Of a DNA stretch of 64,000 bases, positions 53,014 through 62,273 are shown one piece after another. Origin of the DNA: Gemmatimonadota bacterium (lineage in GTDB: Bacteria > Latescibacterota > UBA2968 > GCA-2709665); NCBI GenBank assembly GCA_028873695.1, contig JAPPNU010000001.1:158031-222030 (forward strand). Reading direction: 5' to 3'. Under the pieces are notes generated by a model that saw only the letters and a list, made by a program, of their open reading frames with translations, made no database searches and was not told the origin of the DNA. Position 1 is the stretch's first letter, and each line of letters starts with the position of its first letter. The translations under genes and the position numbers were made by a program.

Positions 53014-53679
53014 TCATTCGCCCGCGCCGAAGTCCCCCGCGAAGCTGACAAAGTCCTGGAAGTTGATGGTGTCGTCTCCGTTCAGGTCGAAAACCGGATT
53101 GAATTCCGGGTCGCCCCGGCTCCTTCCGAATGCCGCGGCGAAGCTTGAAAAGTCCGCAGAGTCGACCTTGCCGTCCGCGTTGAAGTCGGACCGGTGCCGC
53201 GAAGTCACGGGAACGCTGCTGAACACGCCCGGATTACTCAACGACAGGATCCGGCCCGGCGCCGGGTCGCCGGCCCGCCATGCGCCTGCCGGATCGCCGA
53301 GTTCCATGCCGTTCGTGAATCCGTCCCGGTCCGAGTCGAGCAACGCGAGGCTTGGCCCCCACACCACGTTTCCGGAATACCCGGCCTGGGACAGAAACCC
53401 GCTCTTTATCGTCACTCCGAAGGCGTTCAGAGGACCCCCGCCGCCCGTGTACGTGTGGCAACTGGCGCAGATCTCGTCGCTTTCGTCTATGGCTTCATGC
53501 GTCGACTCCGAAAGCGGAATATCGAGCCTCGTGGTTGTTCTGCCCCGGTCGACGTGGCAGGTGCGGCACCTGGCCGCGTTGGCGTTGGGGACCTGGTACA
53601 CCCGTTTGGGCCGCGCCTGAGTTTCCGGGCGGACCACGAAGACGAGGATAAGAATGACCGCTGCGGTCCGGATTCTCAT
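53014..53679 (-). CDS. Dihaem cytochrome c-like protein with dockerin-type C-terminus
   Basis: A 221-residue exported protein with two CxxCH haem motifs: CRTCH (residues 38-42) and CASCH (residues 75-79). A DSDRDGFTNGMELGDP calcium-type loop follows, and the C-terminus has two EF-hand-like dockerin repeats, SDFNADGKVDSADF and FDLNGDDTINFQDFVSFAG. The combination suggests a periplasmic or surface electron carrier that docks to a partner. It lies between a beta-barrel gene and the TonB-dependent receptor gene, the start codon abutting the barrel gene stop. Partner unknown. Confidence 0.85.
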   Translation of the reverse strand: MRIRTAAVILILVFVVRPETQARPKRVYQVPNANAARCRTCHVDRGRTTTRLDIPLSESTHEAIDESDEICASCHTYTGGGGPLNAFGVTIKSGFLSQAGYSGNVVWGPSLALLDSDRDGFTNGMELGDPAGAWRAGDPAPGRILSLSNPGVFSSVPVTSRHRSDFNADGKVDSADFSSFAAAFGRSRGDPEFNPVFDLNGDDTINFQDFVSFAGDFGAGE

Positions 53680-54417
53680 TTAACGCATAAAGTATTTGAC
53701 GCCGACCATCAGGTTGAAACTGAAAATCGGAAACGTCTTCTTCAGTTCCCAGTCTTCATAGGGCCTCAGCTCGCCCATCGATACGTTCCAGCGGACCCTG
53801 AAATCCACGAGGAACTGATCGGAGGTGCGGCGGTAGAAGCCCAGCCCTGTGTTGATGGACAGCGCCACGTCCTCGCCCACCGTCGATTCCACCATGCCCT
53901 GCGCATCCGTCCTGATCTGTTCGCCCACCTGCCCCGGCCAGATCAGACCCGATACCTCGTGGGTATACCTCAGGAAGCCGATGCCGGCCGCGATGTACGG
54001 AACGCTTTGCCCGGTCTGATCGGGCTTGAACGTGCGCAGTCCGTTGACCACGATGCCGCCGATCCACATATTCGCCTCGGCGCCGGGACTCTTTATCCTG
54101 GTGCCGTTCGCGGCGCCGAGACCGTTGTGCCAGGTGAACTGGCGGTCGGACAGACCGGCGTCTGAAAGCGGCGAGTACGTCACTTCCACTTCCGTCATCG
54201 TTCTGTCGGACACCTGGTACGTCAGTTGCCCGATAAACGCCGGCGAAATATTGTACCAACCCTTGAGCGGCCCGGCCGGACGCAACATGGATCCGTGGAC
54301 GCCGAGCGCGTAGCGCAGGTCCTGTGCATGCGCGACGGACGCAACGCCGAGTCCGAACAGAAGAAACGCGCCCAGGACCGGGACGAGCGCCAATCTGAGA
54401 ATGCCCGTTGCCTTCAT
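53680..54417 (-). CDS. Outer-membrane beta-barrel protein
   Basis: A 245-residue exported protein: signal peptide ending AHAQD and a porin-like run of amphipathic strands (YALGVHGSMLRPAGPLKGWY, SDRTMTEVEVTYSPLSDAGL, NTGLGFYRRTSDQFLVDF), ending VGVKYFMR. No specific family recognised. AAAGGAGG precedes the ATG at 54417; a GTG at 54420 is the alternative. It is the first gene of the envelope cluster, whose promoter must lie in the AT-rich stretch to its right. Confidence 0.78.
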   Translation of the reverse strand: MKATGILRLALVPVLGAFLLFGLGVASVAHAQDLRYALGVHGSMLRPAGPLKGWYNISPAFIGQLTYQVSDRTMTEVEVTYSPLSDAGLSDRQFTWHNGLGAANGTRIKSPGAEANMWIGGIVVNGLRTFKPDQTGQSVPYIAAGIGFLRYTHEVSGLIWPGQVGEQIRTDAQGMVESTVGEDVALSINTGLGFYRRTSDQFLVDFRVRWNVSMGELRPYEDWELKKTFPIFSFNLMVGVKYFMR

Positions 54418-55709
54418 CACTTCGGACCTCCTTTCCGAACTACGACCGTGTGACAGCCGGAAATTTCATGAAATCTGGATTCAGTTTAAACCGCATCGGA
54501 ACGCCAACAAGTCAATCTATACATTGCACCAATACATAATAAAAGGCGGGTTTTACAGAAATACAAAGAGAAAATCGACCGTTTTTAATAGGTTGAATTA
54601 GAAATATAAAAGTAGGCCTGCATGAAAAGAACGAACTTCGCCGCTCTGATGGTTTTTGTCTGTGTCTGTTGGAGGTCCTGAAGTATCTTTTGCGATGACG
54701 GATCCGTGTCCTCACGCGATGACATTTCACCATTCTCCAGATGACTCATCCCATCTCGTCACGTTTTGGGAGCTGCAAAAAGGAACACGCCGCAGGCATC
54801 GTTTTGGAGAGAAAACGAATGATGGATTTTGTGTTATAAAGGTCTTTTTTTTTAATCAAATTATTATTTTTCTTTTATTTATGCCCTTTTTCTTTCTCGC
54901 CAAAGAAAAAGGGCCAAAAAGAAAGGCGCCGCTCAAACGCCGCGGGGCTGCTTTTCCGCGAATACCCTCAGAGGTAAGAACGAAAGCCGTTGTCCTGCGT
55001 TCAGTGCAGGCAGTACCGGGCTATGTTGCTGGACGGATTCGCGCGGAAAAGCCCCTGCCCCCCTGACCGGACACGCTGCATGTGATTTTGTAGGGGCAAC
55101 CCTTGTGGTTGCCCAAATGGCGGTGAAGATATCGGTGATTCCCGACGCTTATCCTTAAACAGGTACCGCTTTTGGCTGACGGCTGAGAGCTGATCGCTGA
55201 AAGCTGCTCTAAACCTGGAAACCACACCGTTTACATACGCGGAGCCACTCCAGAGCACTCCCAGAGCAGGGCGCGTTGTTCCGTCCCGGACCGATTTACG
55301 TTATCCATAGGGGCAGGCAGGCCAACGTATCAGGTGAGTCCTGTGAGAGTATTCGCGCCATGCATATCGCAGGCCCCGCGCTTTGTGTTCTGTCCTGGAA
55401 ATAGATTGCCGTAATTCGGCCGCCGAGTCGCACGGCTCGCAAGGCGCCTGAGCGAGGCGACCTGGGCAAGGTCGGCGAGGGAAGGCAACGCAGCCAGACG
55501 GGATGAATCGGCGGATGAATGGCAACATATTTCCCGGACGGGACACGTACGGCGACTTTTGGTTCCTTTTGGTCGCTTCAAAAGGAACACGCCGTAGGCA
55601 GGGAATTTGAGGAGAAGGGGATTTTTGGTTTTGTTTTTGATCTTGGCTGAAGGCTGACCGCTGATGGCTGACAGCTTGGTTTCCTGAAACGCAGGAGAGG
55701 ACGGATTTG
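54418..55709. repeat. 1.3-kb gene-free interval rich in repeats
   Basis: No gene is supported here. The left ~200 nt is AT-rich and likely holds the promoter of the minus-strand envelope cluster, though no clear -35/-10 pair stands out. Further right are a 13-bp perfect stem GCCCTTTTTCTTT/AAAGAAAAAGGGC (54883-54914), two related blocks AAAAGGAACACGCCG (54778 and 55580), a 27-nt repeat (55088-55114) and two tandem 7-mer arrays of NGCTGAN type (55174-55201 and 55645-55672). Confidence 0.6.
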
Positions 55710-57194
55710 ATGGAACGGGATGACGGACGCGTTCTGAAGGCGCGTTTATCTCTTGCGATTGTCTTCGCCGCAGCGCTGTTCCCGGTTGTTACACATGCGG
55801 CAACGGAGATACCGCCCGCCGCGCGGCAGGCGCTGGAGTCCGGGCTTGAACACGCCGGTAAGGGCAGGCTGGAAGACGCGTCACGGGAAATGGCGCGGGC
55901 CGCTGAACTGGCGCCCGAATCGGCTCAGGTCTGGCACAATTTCGGCATCCTTCGCGCGCAGACGGGCCGGCTGGACGACGCCGCGCAGATGCTGGAACGC
56001 GCGACGCGGCTGGAGCCGGATTACCGGCACACCCACCTCGTCCTGGGCGCCGTCTATCAGCGCATGGGACGGCTGCAGGATGCGGGACGCGCGTATCAGC
56101 GCGCGGCGGACCTTGCTCCGGACCTGCCGGACGCGCACCGGGCCCTCGGACTTCTCGCCGTTGCGCGCAACGACCTCAACGCGGCGGCAGCCGCATTCAG
56201 GCGTGCCGCGGCACTGGCGCCGGGCAGCGCCGAACTTCAATACAGGTTGGGCGCCGTTGAGTTGAAGCTCGGCAACGGCAGGGAGGGCGAAGCGGCCCTG
56301 AAGCGGGCCGTCGCCCTGAAGCCCGACCTTCTGCCGGCCTGGCTGGAACTGGCGGCCTATTACAAACACCAACGCTTTCTGGACCGGGCGCTGGATGCAT
56401 ACCGCCGCGCCGCCGCGCTGGACCCCGCCTCTCCCGCCGCCTGGCTTGGGGTGGGGGACGTTGAAGCCGCCAGTGACAACGCTTCCCGTGCCGCCGACGC
56501 CTTCCGGAAGGCGGAAAAAGCCGATCCGTCGAACCCCGACGCGCCATTCCTGCTCGGACGGTCGCTGCTGGTCCTGGGTCGGACCGTGGACGCCGTACCG
56601 GCGTTCAAGCGGGCCATCCGGCTGGCGCCCGACTTCGCGGACGCGCTGTCGGCGCTTGCGGAGGCATACGCCCTCCTCGGGAAGGACCGGAACGCCGTGG
56701 ACGCGTACCGCGAGGCCGTGCGGTACGCGCCGTCACACGCGGGCGCATGGTTCGGGATGGGTGACGTTCTGCTGAGGATGGGCAGTCCGGCCGAAGCGGA
56801 GGCGGCATTCCGGCGGGTGGTCGCGCTGGACCCGGATCACGCCAGGGCGCGCTACGGCCTGGGACGCGCCGTCATGCTTCAGGGGCGTATCGAGGAAGGA
56901 AGACGGGAACTGAAGGAATTCGAGCGGCTGTCCAGGGAAGGACACACGCTGGACGTACTGGAGCGGGCGGTTCTGCGCCAACCGGAAGACCCCGAACTGC
57001 ACGATCGCCTGGGTCGAATCTACGCTTCGAAGAGGCGGATCAGGGATGCGGCCGCAGCGTTCGGCCGGGCCGCGGCGCTCTATGAGCGGGCGGAAAGAAT
57101 CGAAGCGGCGCGGCGGGCGCTGAAGCGCGTCCTGGCGCTCGACCCGTCGGACGAAGCGGCCCGCGCGAATCTTGCCCGACTGGAGAAGAATTGA
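55710..57194 (+). CDS. Exported tetratricopeptide-repeat protein
   Basis: A 494-residue protein with a signal peptide ending THAA and about a dozen TPR motifs, for example AQVWHNFGILRAQTGRLDDA, DAHRALGLLAVARNDLNAA, PAAWLGVGDVEAASDNASRA and AWFGMGDVLLRMGSPAEA. TPR proteins scaffold other proteins. It is tandem-repeat rich but has no recognisable enzyme domain. GGAGAGG precedes the ATG at 55710; the TTG at 55707 is only the codon before. It stands alone, following the repeat-rich interval. Confidence 0.88.
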   Translation: MERDDGRVLKARLSLAIVFAAALFPVVTHAATEIPPAARQALESGLEHAGKGRLEDASREMARAAELAPESAQVWHNFGILRAQTGRLDDAAQMLERATRLEPDYRHTHLVLGAVYQRMGRLQDAGRAYQRAADLAPDLPDAHRALGLLAVARNDLNAAAAAFRRAAALAPGSAELQYRLGAVELKLGNGREGEAALKRAVALKPDLLPAWLELAAYYKHQRFLDRALDAYRRAAALDPASPAAWLGVGDVEAASDNASRAADAFRKAEKADPSNPDAPFLLGRSLLVLGRTVDAVPAFKRAIRLAPDFADALSALAEAYALLGKDRNAVDAYREAVRYAPSHAGAWFGMGDVLLRMGSPAEAEAAFRRVVALDPDHARARYGLGRAVMLQGRIEEGRRELKEFERLSREGHTLDVLERAVLRQPEDPELHDRLGRIYASKRRIRDAAAAFGRAAALYERAERIEAARRALKRVLALDPSDEAARANLARLEKN

Positions 57195-57240
57195 TCGTCG
57201 CCGGCGCCCGGCCGCCGAATCCGCTTCAGTCAACCCGCGT

Positions 57241-58509
57241 TCACGGTGTCAATCGTCCGTAGAACACCTCGTTGCTGTTCTGCTCGGAAGGCCCCGTCCA
57301 GTAGCAGTCTATATAGGGCGCGTGGGTTCCGCCGGCACGCGTTGTATTGGTAAAGAAGTGCCAGAACCGGGACGGCATTTCCAGTTGAACGGGTTCGCTG
57401 ATCCGGTCCCAGCGTCCGTCTTCGCCCGACGCGTACCAGACCCCCTCCGCGTTGCTTCTGCCCCCCCGCGTCAGGAAGTAGTGGAAGCGGCCGTCCGGCC
57501 CCTGGTAGATCCGCCCGCCGTTGAAGTTGCCCAAACAGAAGTGTTCGAACGGCCCGCCGGGTTCGCCCACCGCGTGGTAGAGCAGGCTGTTGGCCGGGTC
57601 CTGACCCCGCCCGGCCCAAACGGTAGTGGCCAACTGCCGGTTTTCATAGTACGTCAGGTGTATCCGACCCTGCATATCCATCATCAGGTCCTGGTGATCG
57701 GTGGTTCCCCTGGCGCGTCCGTCGAAGGTATCGGACACGTCGCTGATGACCGTCATTCTCCAGTCTTCCGGGGATTCGAACACGTCCGGGCAGTAGTAAT
57801 AGTAGGCCTTCAGGACAGGATAGATGCCGCGTGGCGTCTCGGTCACACGGATCTCTCCGGTCTCCCGGTCCCTCAGCTTCACGGTCTGGTTCGGAAACTG
57901 CTCGCCCCTGAGGAAATAATCGTCGCTGGAAATCGAGTGCGCCTCGGCGCCGTTGAGGATCACGAAGTTGTAGCCGCGGTTCTGTTCGTGCGTCACGCTG
58001 CCCGATACCGCCGGACGATAGCCTGTTTCCGGGTCCAGGACGTACCAGGTCATGGTTGGCAGCCCGCCGGCGACAAGAATCCGTCCGGCGGCGTCGATCG
58101 ACGCGCAGAAGCGGCTGTCCGCGGTGGCGTATTCCTGAATCGTGAACCTGTCGACCTGGCCCGGCGGATCGAAGATGGCGTGGTAACTGGCACGGTCACC
58201 CGCGATCACGTGCAGCCGCCCGGCGCGGTCGACAAGCAGGTTGCCGTTCTGCGGCACCGGAGGCAGGGGGTCGCTCGCCTCCCACCGCCCGCGGTCGACG
58301 CGCCGGAACACCACAAGCGTCATGTCGTCGCGCCAGCTCAGCGCATAGACGTCCTCGCCCGAACGGACGATGTTGGACTGGTTGTATCCCCAGCAACTCG
58401 CGCCGCTGCCCCCGGTCTGCAGGTGGCCCGCCGTGTCCGTGATCATCTCCACTTCGAATCGCGGCGACTCCGGCTGCGCAAGGGTCACGTGGACCCGTTC
58501 CGGTTTCAT
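57241..58509 (-). CDS. BNR-repeat-containing protein (BNR-4 type)
   Basis: A 422-residue protein with Asp-box-like blade motifs of the BNR/sialidase propeller type, for example DRAGRLHVIAGDRASYH, DAAGRILVAGG, DMQGRIHLTYYENRQLATT and GPDGRFHYFLTRGG. By recall it fits the BNR-repeat family, whose members include glycan-active proteins. No signal peptide is seen from this start. GGAGG precedes the ATG at 58509, which overlaps the stop of the ABC ATPase gene by 4 nt, so the two are translationally coupled. Confidence 0.78.
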   Translation of the reverse strand: MKPERVHVTLAQPESPRFEVEMITDTAGHLQTGGSGASCWGYNQSNIVRSGEDVYALSWRDDMTLVVFRRVDRGRWEASDPLPPVPQNGNLLVDRAGRLHVIAGDRASYHAIFDPPGQVDRFTIQEYATADSRFCASIDAAGRILVAGGLPTMTWYVLDPETGYRPAVSGSVTHEQNRGYNFVILNGAEAHSISSDDYFLRGEQFPNQTVKLRDRETGEIRVTETPRGIYPVLKAYYYYCPDVFESPEDWRMTVISDVSDTFDGRARGTTDHQDLMMDMQGRIHLTYYENRQLATTVWAGRGQDPANSLLYHAVGEPGGPFEHFCLGNFNGGRIYQGPDGRFHYFLTRGGRSNAEGVWYASGEDGRWDRISEPVQLEMPSRFWHFFTNTTRAGGTHAPYIDCYWTGPSEQNSNEVFYGRLTP

Positions 58510-59465
58510 TCGATTCCTCCTTCCGTGAGAAAACATGCGGCCCGATGTCCCGGCTCGACCTGCATCAGTTGCGGCGTCTCCCGACTGCACCGGTCCATTC
58601 GGTAAGGGCACCGCGGATGGAACGCACAGCCCGACGGGGGATCGATGGGGCTCGGCACTTCCCCCTCCAGGATGATCCGCTCCGACTGCGCGTCCGGGTC
58701 GAGACGCGGCGCCGACGACAGCAGAATCTGCGTATACGGATGGCGGGGTCGCCCGTACAGCGCTTCCGTCGGGCCGACCTCTACGAGCTTCCCCAGGTAC
58801 ATGACGCCCACGACGTCCGAGAGGTGTTCGACGACTTTCAAATCGTGAGAAATGAACAGATACGCCAGGCCGAAGCGTTCCTGCAAGGATTCCAGAAGGT
58901 TCAGAATCTGCGCCTGGATGGAAAGGTCCAGCGAGGAGACCGGCTCGTCGCAGATCACGAATTGCGGTTTCAAGGCCAGGGCGCGGGCGATCGCGACGCG
59001 CTGCTGCTGCCCGCCGGAGAACTCGTGCGGAAACGTGTCCGCCAATCGTTGCCCCACGCCAACCAGGTCGAGCAGCCGGCCCACCTCTTCCTCACGCTCC
59101 CGCTTTGTGCCCACCCGGTGGATCTTCAGGGCGTCCCCCACGATGGCGCCCACGCTCATCATCGGATTCAGGGACGCCAGCGGGTCCTGAAAGACAATCT
59201 GCATCTTCCGCCGCAGCGCGCGCAGTTCCCTGCCGGAAAGCGAACACACGTCCCGTCCTTCGAAATACACCCGTCCTTCGGTGGGCTCGTGCAGTCGCAG
59301 AACCGCGCGGGCGAGGGTCGACTTGCCGCTGCCGCTTTCTCCGACCAGCCCGAACGTCTGGTTACCGAGGACCTGAAACGTCACCCCGTCCACGGCCCTC
59401 ACCACGTCCCGGCCCTGGTGGAAATGCATCTTCAGGTCCACAACCCGCAGCAACGGTTCTGACAT
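58506..59465 (-). CDS. Oligopeptide/dipeptide ABC transporter ATP-binding protein (OppF/DppF type)
   Basis: A 319-residue ATPase: Walker A GESGSGKST (residues 42-50), Q-loop IVFQDPLASLNP, signature SGGQQQR, Walker B FVICDEPVSSLD, H-loop ISHDLKVVEHL. The C-terminal cluster CAFHPRCPYRMDRC is the oligopeptide-type cysteine motif that may bind an iron-sulfur cluster. This subunit pairs with the OppD-type ATPase at 62274. The ATG at 59465 is taken as the start; a weak ribosome site precedes it. It overlaps the downstream BNR gene. Confidence 0.93.
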   Translation of the reverse strand: MSEPLLRVVDLKMHFHQGRDVVRAVDGVTFQVLGNQTFGLVGESGSGKSTLARAVLRLHEPTEGRVYFEGRDVCSLSGRELRALRRKMQIVFQDPLASLNPMMSVGAIVGDALKIHRVGTKREREEEVGRLLDLVGVGQRLADTFPHEFSGGQQQRVAIARALALKPQFVICDEPVSSLDLSIQAQILNLLESLQERFGLAYLFISHDLKVVEHLSDVVGVMYLGKLVEVGPTEALYGRPRHPYTQILLSSAPRLDPDAQSERIILEGEVPSPIDPPSGCAFHPRCPYRMDRCSRETPQLMQVEPGHRAACFLTEGGIE

Positions 59466-59555
59466 AGCCCCGCTCGTGAATGCATCGTCGTTCCGGTATG
59501 GAGATCGGGAATAGGGTTTGAAACCCGAGCAGACGCGACGTATATTGGACCGGCA

Positions 59556-59599
59556 TCGTCGTGCGCCCTGACGCGTACACGTCATCCCCGGCACGACGA
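59556..59599. promoter_or_regulatory. Inverted repeat between divergent genes
   Basis: Perfect 9-bp arms TCGTCGTGC (59556-59564) and GCACGACGA (59591-59599), 26 nt apart, lie in the 254-nt gap between the divergently read OppF-type and YetA-like genes. This could be an operator; nothing else supports it. Confidence 0.3.
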
Positions 59600-59719
59600 C
59601 GAAAAGTAGGCCCGGGTACCCCCGGATGCAAGCAAATTCAGGGCCTTCGGATCCTGAGGACACCAAAGGATCGACGCGACTGCGTTCGCACAACGGATCG
59701 ATACTGAAAGGACCGTCTC

Positions 59720-62047
59720 ATGGCCGTAGATATCACGCTGGCGAACGAAATCCGGGTGCCGCGCCGGGGAGAGTGGCTGTGCAGGGGACTCCCGTTTCCG
59801 GAGGGTTCTCTGACGGATTCCGCGAGGCTGACGCTGAAAGACGAGACCGGCCGGGTCCTGCCTCTCGCTTCGGAAGTGTTGGCCCAATGGCCGGACGGGT
59901 CCCTGAAGTGGGCGCTGCTTCAGTTTCCGGTACACTTTGACCGCAATGGACGGAAGCACTATGCGCTGACGTGGGCGGACAACTCGCCCGAACCCGATAC
60001 GGGTCCCGGGATTACGATTTCAAAAACCGGGGCGGGAATCGAGGTCGACAACGGCGTTCTGCGATTTCTGCTTCCCGCTTCCGGAAAGGCGTTTCTGGTC
60101 GACTGCAACAGGAGAGACAGGGCCTGTATCCGTGCGGTCAGCGCACAGATGGAAGACGAAGCGGGCGTCGCATTCTCGAGCTGTCTGGAAGGGGAACCCC
60201 GCATTGAGAGATCCACCGGGAAGATGCTGGTGGTAAGCAGGAAGGGCACGCACCGTGACGCGGCCGGTCGAAAGCTGTTTTCACTCGTTTTCCGGATTAC
60301 GGTATTCGCGGGCGCCGAGGACCTGGAGGTGGAGTACCAGTTCATCCACGATGAGCCCTACCGGGACGTTCCGGAACGGCGGAAACTGGCCCAGGGGATC
60401 GGTACCCCGAGCGTGGACCTGGAAAGTCCCCGTCTGCGACAACTGCGGGCGGTGCGGCTTGTCGTTGAACACGCCATCGGCGGCGCAAACGAATTCGCAA
60501 CCTGTCCGATTGCCACGGTTGGGAACCAGGGCTTGATCACGTCGGCCCGGCCGATTCGGGGCCTGTTGACCGACGCCCCTCGTACGGCCATGTACGATGC
60601 CATGATCGACGCCGACGTGGACGACGGCGAGACACAGATCGGCCGGTCCCACGGGTGGGTTTCCGCGGGGGACGGCGAAGGCGGGATCGCGGCCTCGGTC
60701 CGGAAGTTCGTCCAGCAGTGGCCCAAGGGATTTTCCGCGGACACCGAAAAGATAGTCCTGGATCTCTGGCCCGGAGACGCTGGTCCACTCCCGATCTTCC
60801 AGGGACAGGCCAAGTCGCATCAGGTGAAGCTGCGGGCGTACACCGGCAGCGCGACCCAGGCCCGGCTGGCGGACTGGCACTTCGCGTATCAGTTTCCCGT
60901 GGTTTTCTCTTCTCCGGACTGGTTTATCGACTCCGGCGCGGTCGGGCCCGTGTTCCGCTATCAGCCAGGGAAATACAAGGGCATCGAACAGAAGTTCCGC
61001 CTGGAATTCGAGCAATTCCTGGGATACGACCGGCGCCTGGGGATGATGGACTACGGCGACTACGAACAGCTGATGAGCGCATCCTGGGGACGCGTGGATT
61101 TCATGGCCAACTGTGAACACGACTTCGGCCAGACCGTATACCTCCAGCTTGTTCGCACCGGCAATTACCTCTATCTCGACGCCTTCGAATCCGCGATCCG
61201 GCACGTGATGGACCTGGACATCATCCACTTCGACGATCACTTCGACGAGCAGGGGGGATGGACCTCACACGGCGCCTACCACGTGGGGGCGGACGGGAAG
61301 CCCAACTGCCACCTCTCGCACATGTGGGCGGAGGGATTTCTATCGTATTACTACTATTGCGGGTATACGCCGGCGCTGGAATCCGCGCGCGGCGTGGCGG
61401 ATCTGATCTGCAGGAAGGTGGCGGCGGGCGGCGGGCGGCGCGGCGCAAGGGACCGGGGGTGGCCGCTGATCGCGCTGTGCAGCGTCTATCGGGCGACGGG
61501 GGAAGCGCGGTACGCGGAGGCCGCGGAGACGATTGCGGCTTCTTTTTCAGAGGGACCGGACCCGCTGGAACCCAACGGCGGCTGCAGCGGCGGCTGGGGC
61601 CCCATCCCGTACCAGCAGGCGGTGATGGGCAGCATCGGCGCTACCGGGCTGGCATACCACTACCAGACCTTCGGAAATCCCCTCAGCAGGGACTCGTTCC
61701 TGAGGTTGTGTGACTTTCTGGCAAGCGAGGACGTCCGCACGCCGGAAGGGCTCTATCTGTCCATGCCGGGAAACGAGACGCCGATGAGCTACATCGGTTT
61801 TTCCGCGCTCCGGGAAAGTATCGGCTACGCGTGGGAACTCACCGGTGACGAGAAGTACGTGCACGCCGGTCTGCGTGACATGGAGATGAATATGATTTCG
61901 ACCTTTCCATCCGTAGGTCACTTCGAAAAGACGAGATTCGGCTGCGAGGTCGTCCGCGCGACCGGCGACTCCATCAGCGTCATCTGGCGAGATCTGCTTC
62001 GATTCTTCGACTACGCGGACCGGGCGGGGCTGCTACGGGACTTTTGA
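59720..62047 (+). CDS. PcRGLX/YetA-like protein (PL26-like exo-lyase relative)
   Basis: A 775-residue protein without signal peptide. The N-terminus (LPFPEGSLTDSARLTLKDETG, EVLAQWPDGSLKWALLQFP) matches the RIFT-barrel domain of the PcRGLX/YetA family; the later part has an alpha-toroid-like stretch (HFDDHFDEQGGWTSHGAYHVG, CHLSHMWAEGFLSYYYYCGY). Relatives include exo-rhamnogalacturonan lyases (PL26). Specificity here is not known. GAAAGGA precedes the ATG. It is encoded on the strand opposite to the surrounding ABC transporter genes, splitting them. Confidence 0.78.
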   Translation: MAVDITLANEIRVPRRGEWLCRGLPFPEGSLTDSARLTLKDETGRVLPLASEVLAQWPDGSLKWALLQFPVHFDRNGRKHYALTWADNSPEPDTGPGITISKTGAGIEVDNGVLRFLLPASGKAFLVDCNRRDRACIRAVSAQMEDEAGVAFSSCLEGEPRIERSTGKMLVVSRKGTHRDAAGRKLFSLVFRITVFAGAEDLEVEYQFIHDEPYRDVPERRKLAQGIGTPSVDLESPRLRQLRAVRLVVEHAIGGANEFATCPIATVGNQGLITSARPIRGLLTDAPRTAMYDAMIDADVDDGETQIGRSHGWVSAGDGEGGIAASVRKFVQQWPKGFSADTEKIVLDLWPGDAGPLPIFQGQAKSHQVKLRAYTGSATQARLADWHFAYQFPVVFSSPDWFIDSGAVGPVFRYQPGKYKGIEQKFRLEFEQFLGYDRRLGMMDYGDYEQLMSASWGRVDFMANCEHDFGQTVYLQLVRTGNYLYLDAFESAIRHVMDLDIIHFDDHFDEQGGWTSHGAYHVGADGKPNCHLSHMWAEGFLSYYYYCGYTPALESARGVADLICRKVAAGGGRRGARDRGWPLIALCSVYRATGEARYAEAAETIAASFSEGPDPLEPNGGCSGGWGPIPYQQAVMGSIGATGLAYHYQTFGNPLSRDSFLRLCDFLASEDVRTPEGLYLSMPGNETPMSYIGFSALRESIGYAWELTGDEKYVHAGLRDMEMNMISTFPSVGHFEKTRFGCEVVRATGDSISVIWRDLLRFFDYADRAGLLRDF

Positions 62048-62255
62048 CCTCAATTCGAAAAAGACAACCGTAAATTTACCACAAAAGGCACAAAAGGTGA
62101 GGGTGCGAGAACGGGGTTTTGAGGTCGTTCGAATTTATGAAATCTCCCTTCACGTCCAGAGACCTCAAGTATCCGGGACCATAGACGTCAGTTCGCCTCT
62201 GTTCTTCTGTAAATATTCGACATTCAGGTCCTCGAATAATTGCGGATCAAGGCTG
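62046..62255. repeat. Dispersed intergenic repeat, copy B
   Basis: Similar in the same orientation to 42301-42518. It begins at the stop of the YetA-like gene and ends just before the stop of the OppD-type gene on the opposite strand. Shared blocks include GCACAAAAGGTGA, CCTTCACGTCCAG, GACCTCAAGT, TGTTCTTCTG and GCGGATCAAGGCT. No coding content is apparent. Confidence 0.7.
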
Positions 62256-62273
62256 ACTACGCGAGATGCTAAC

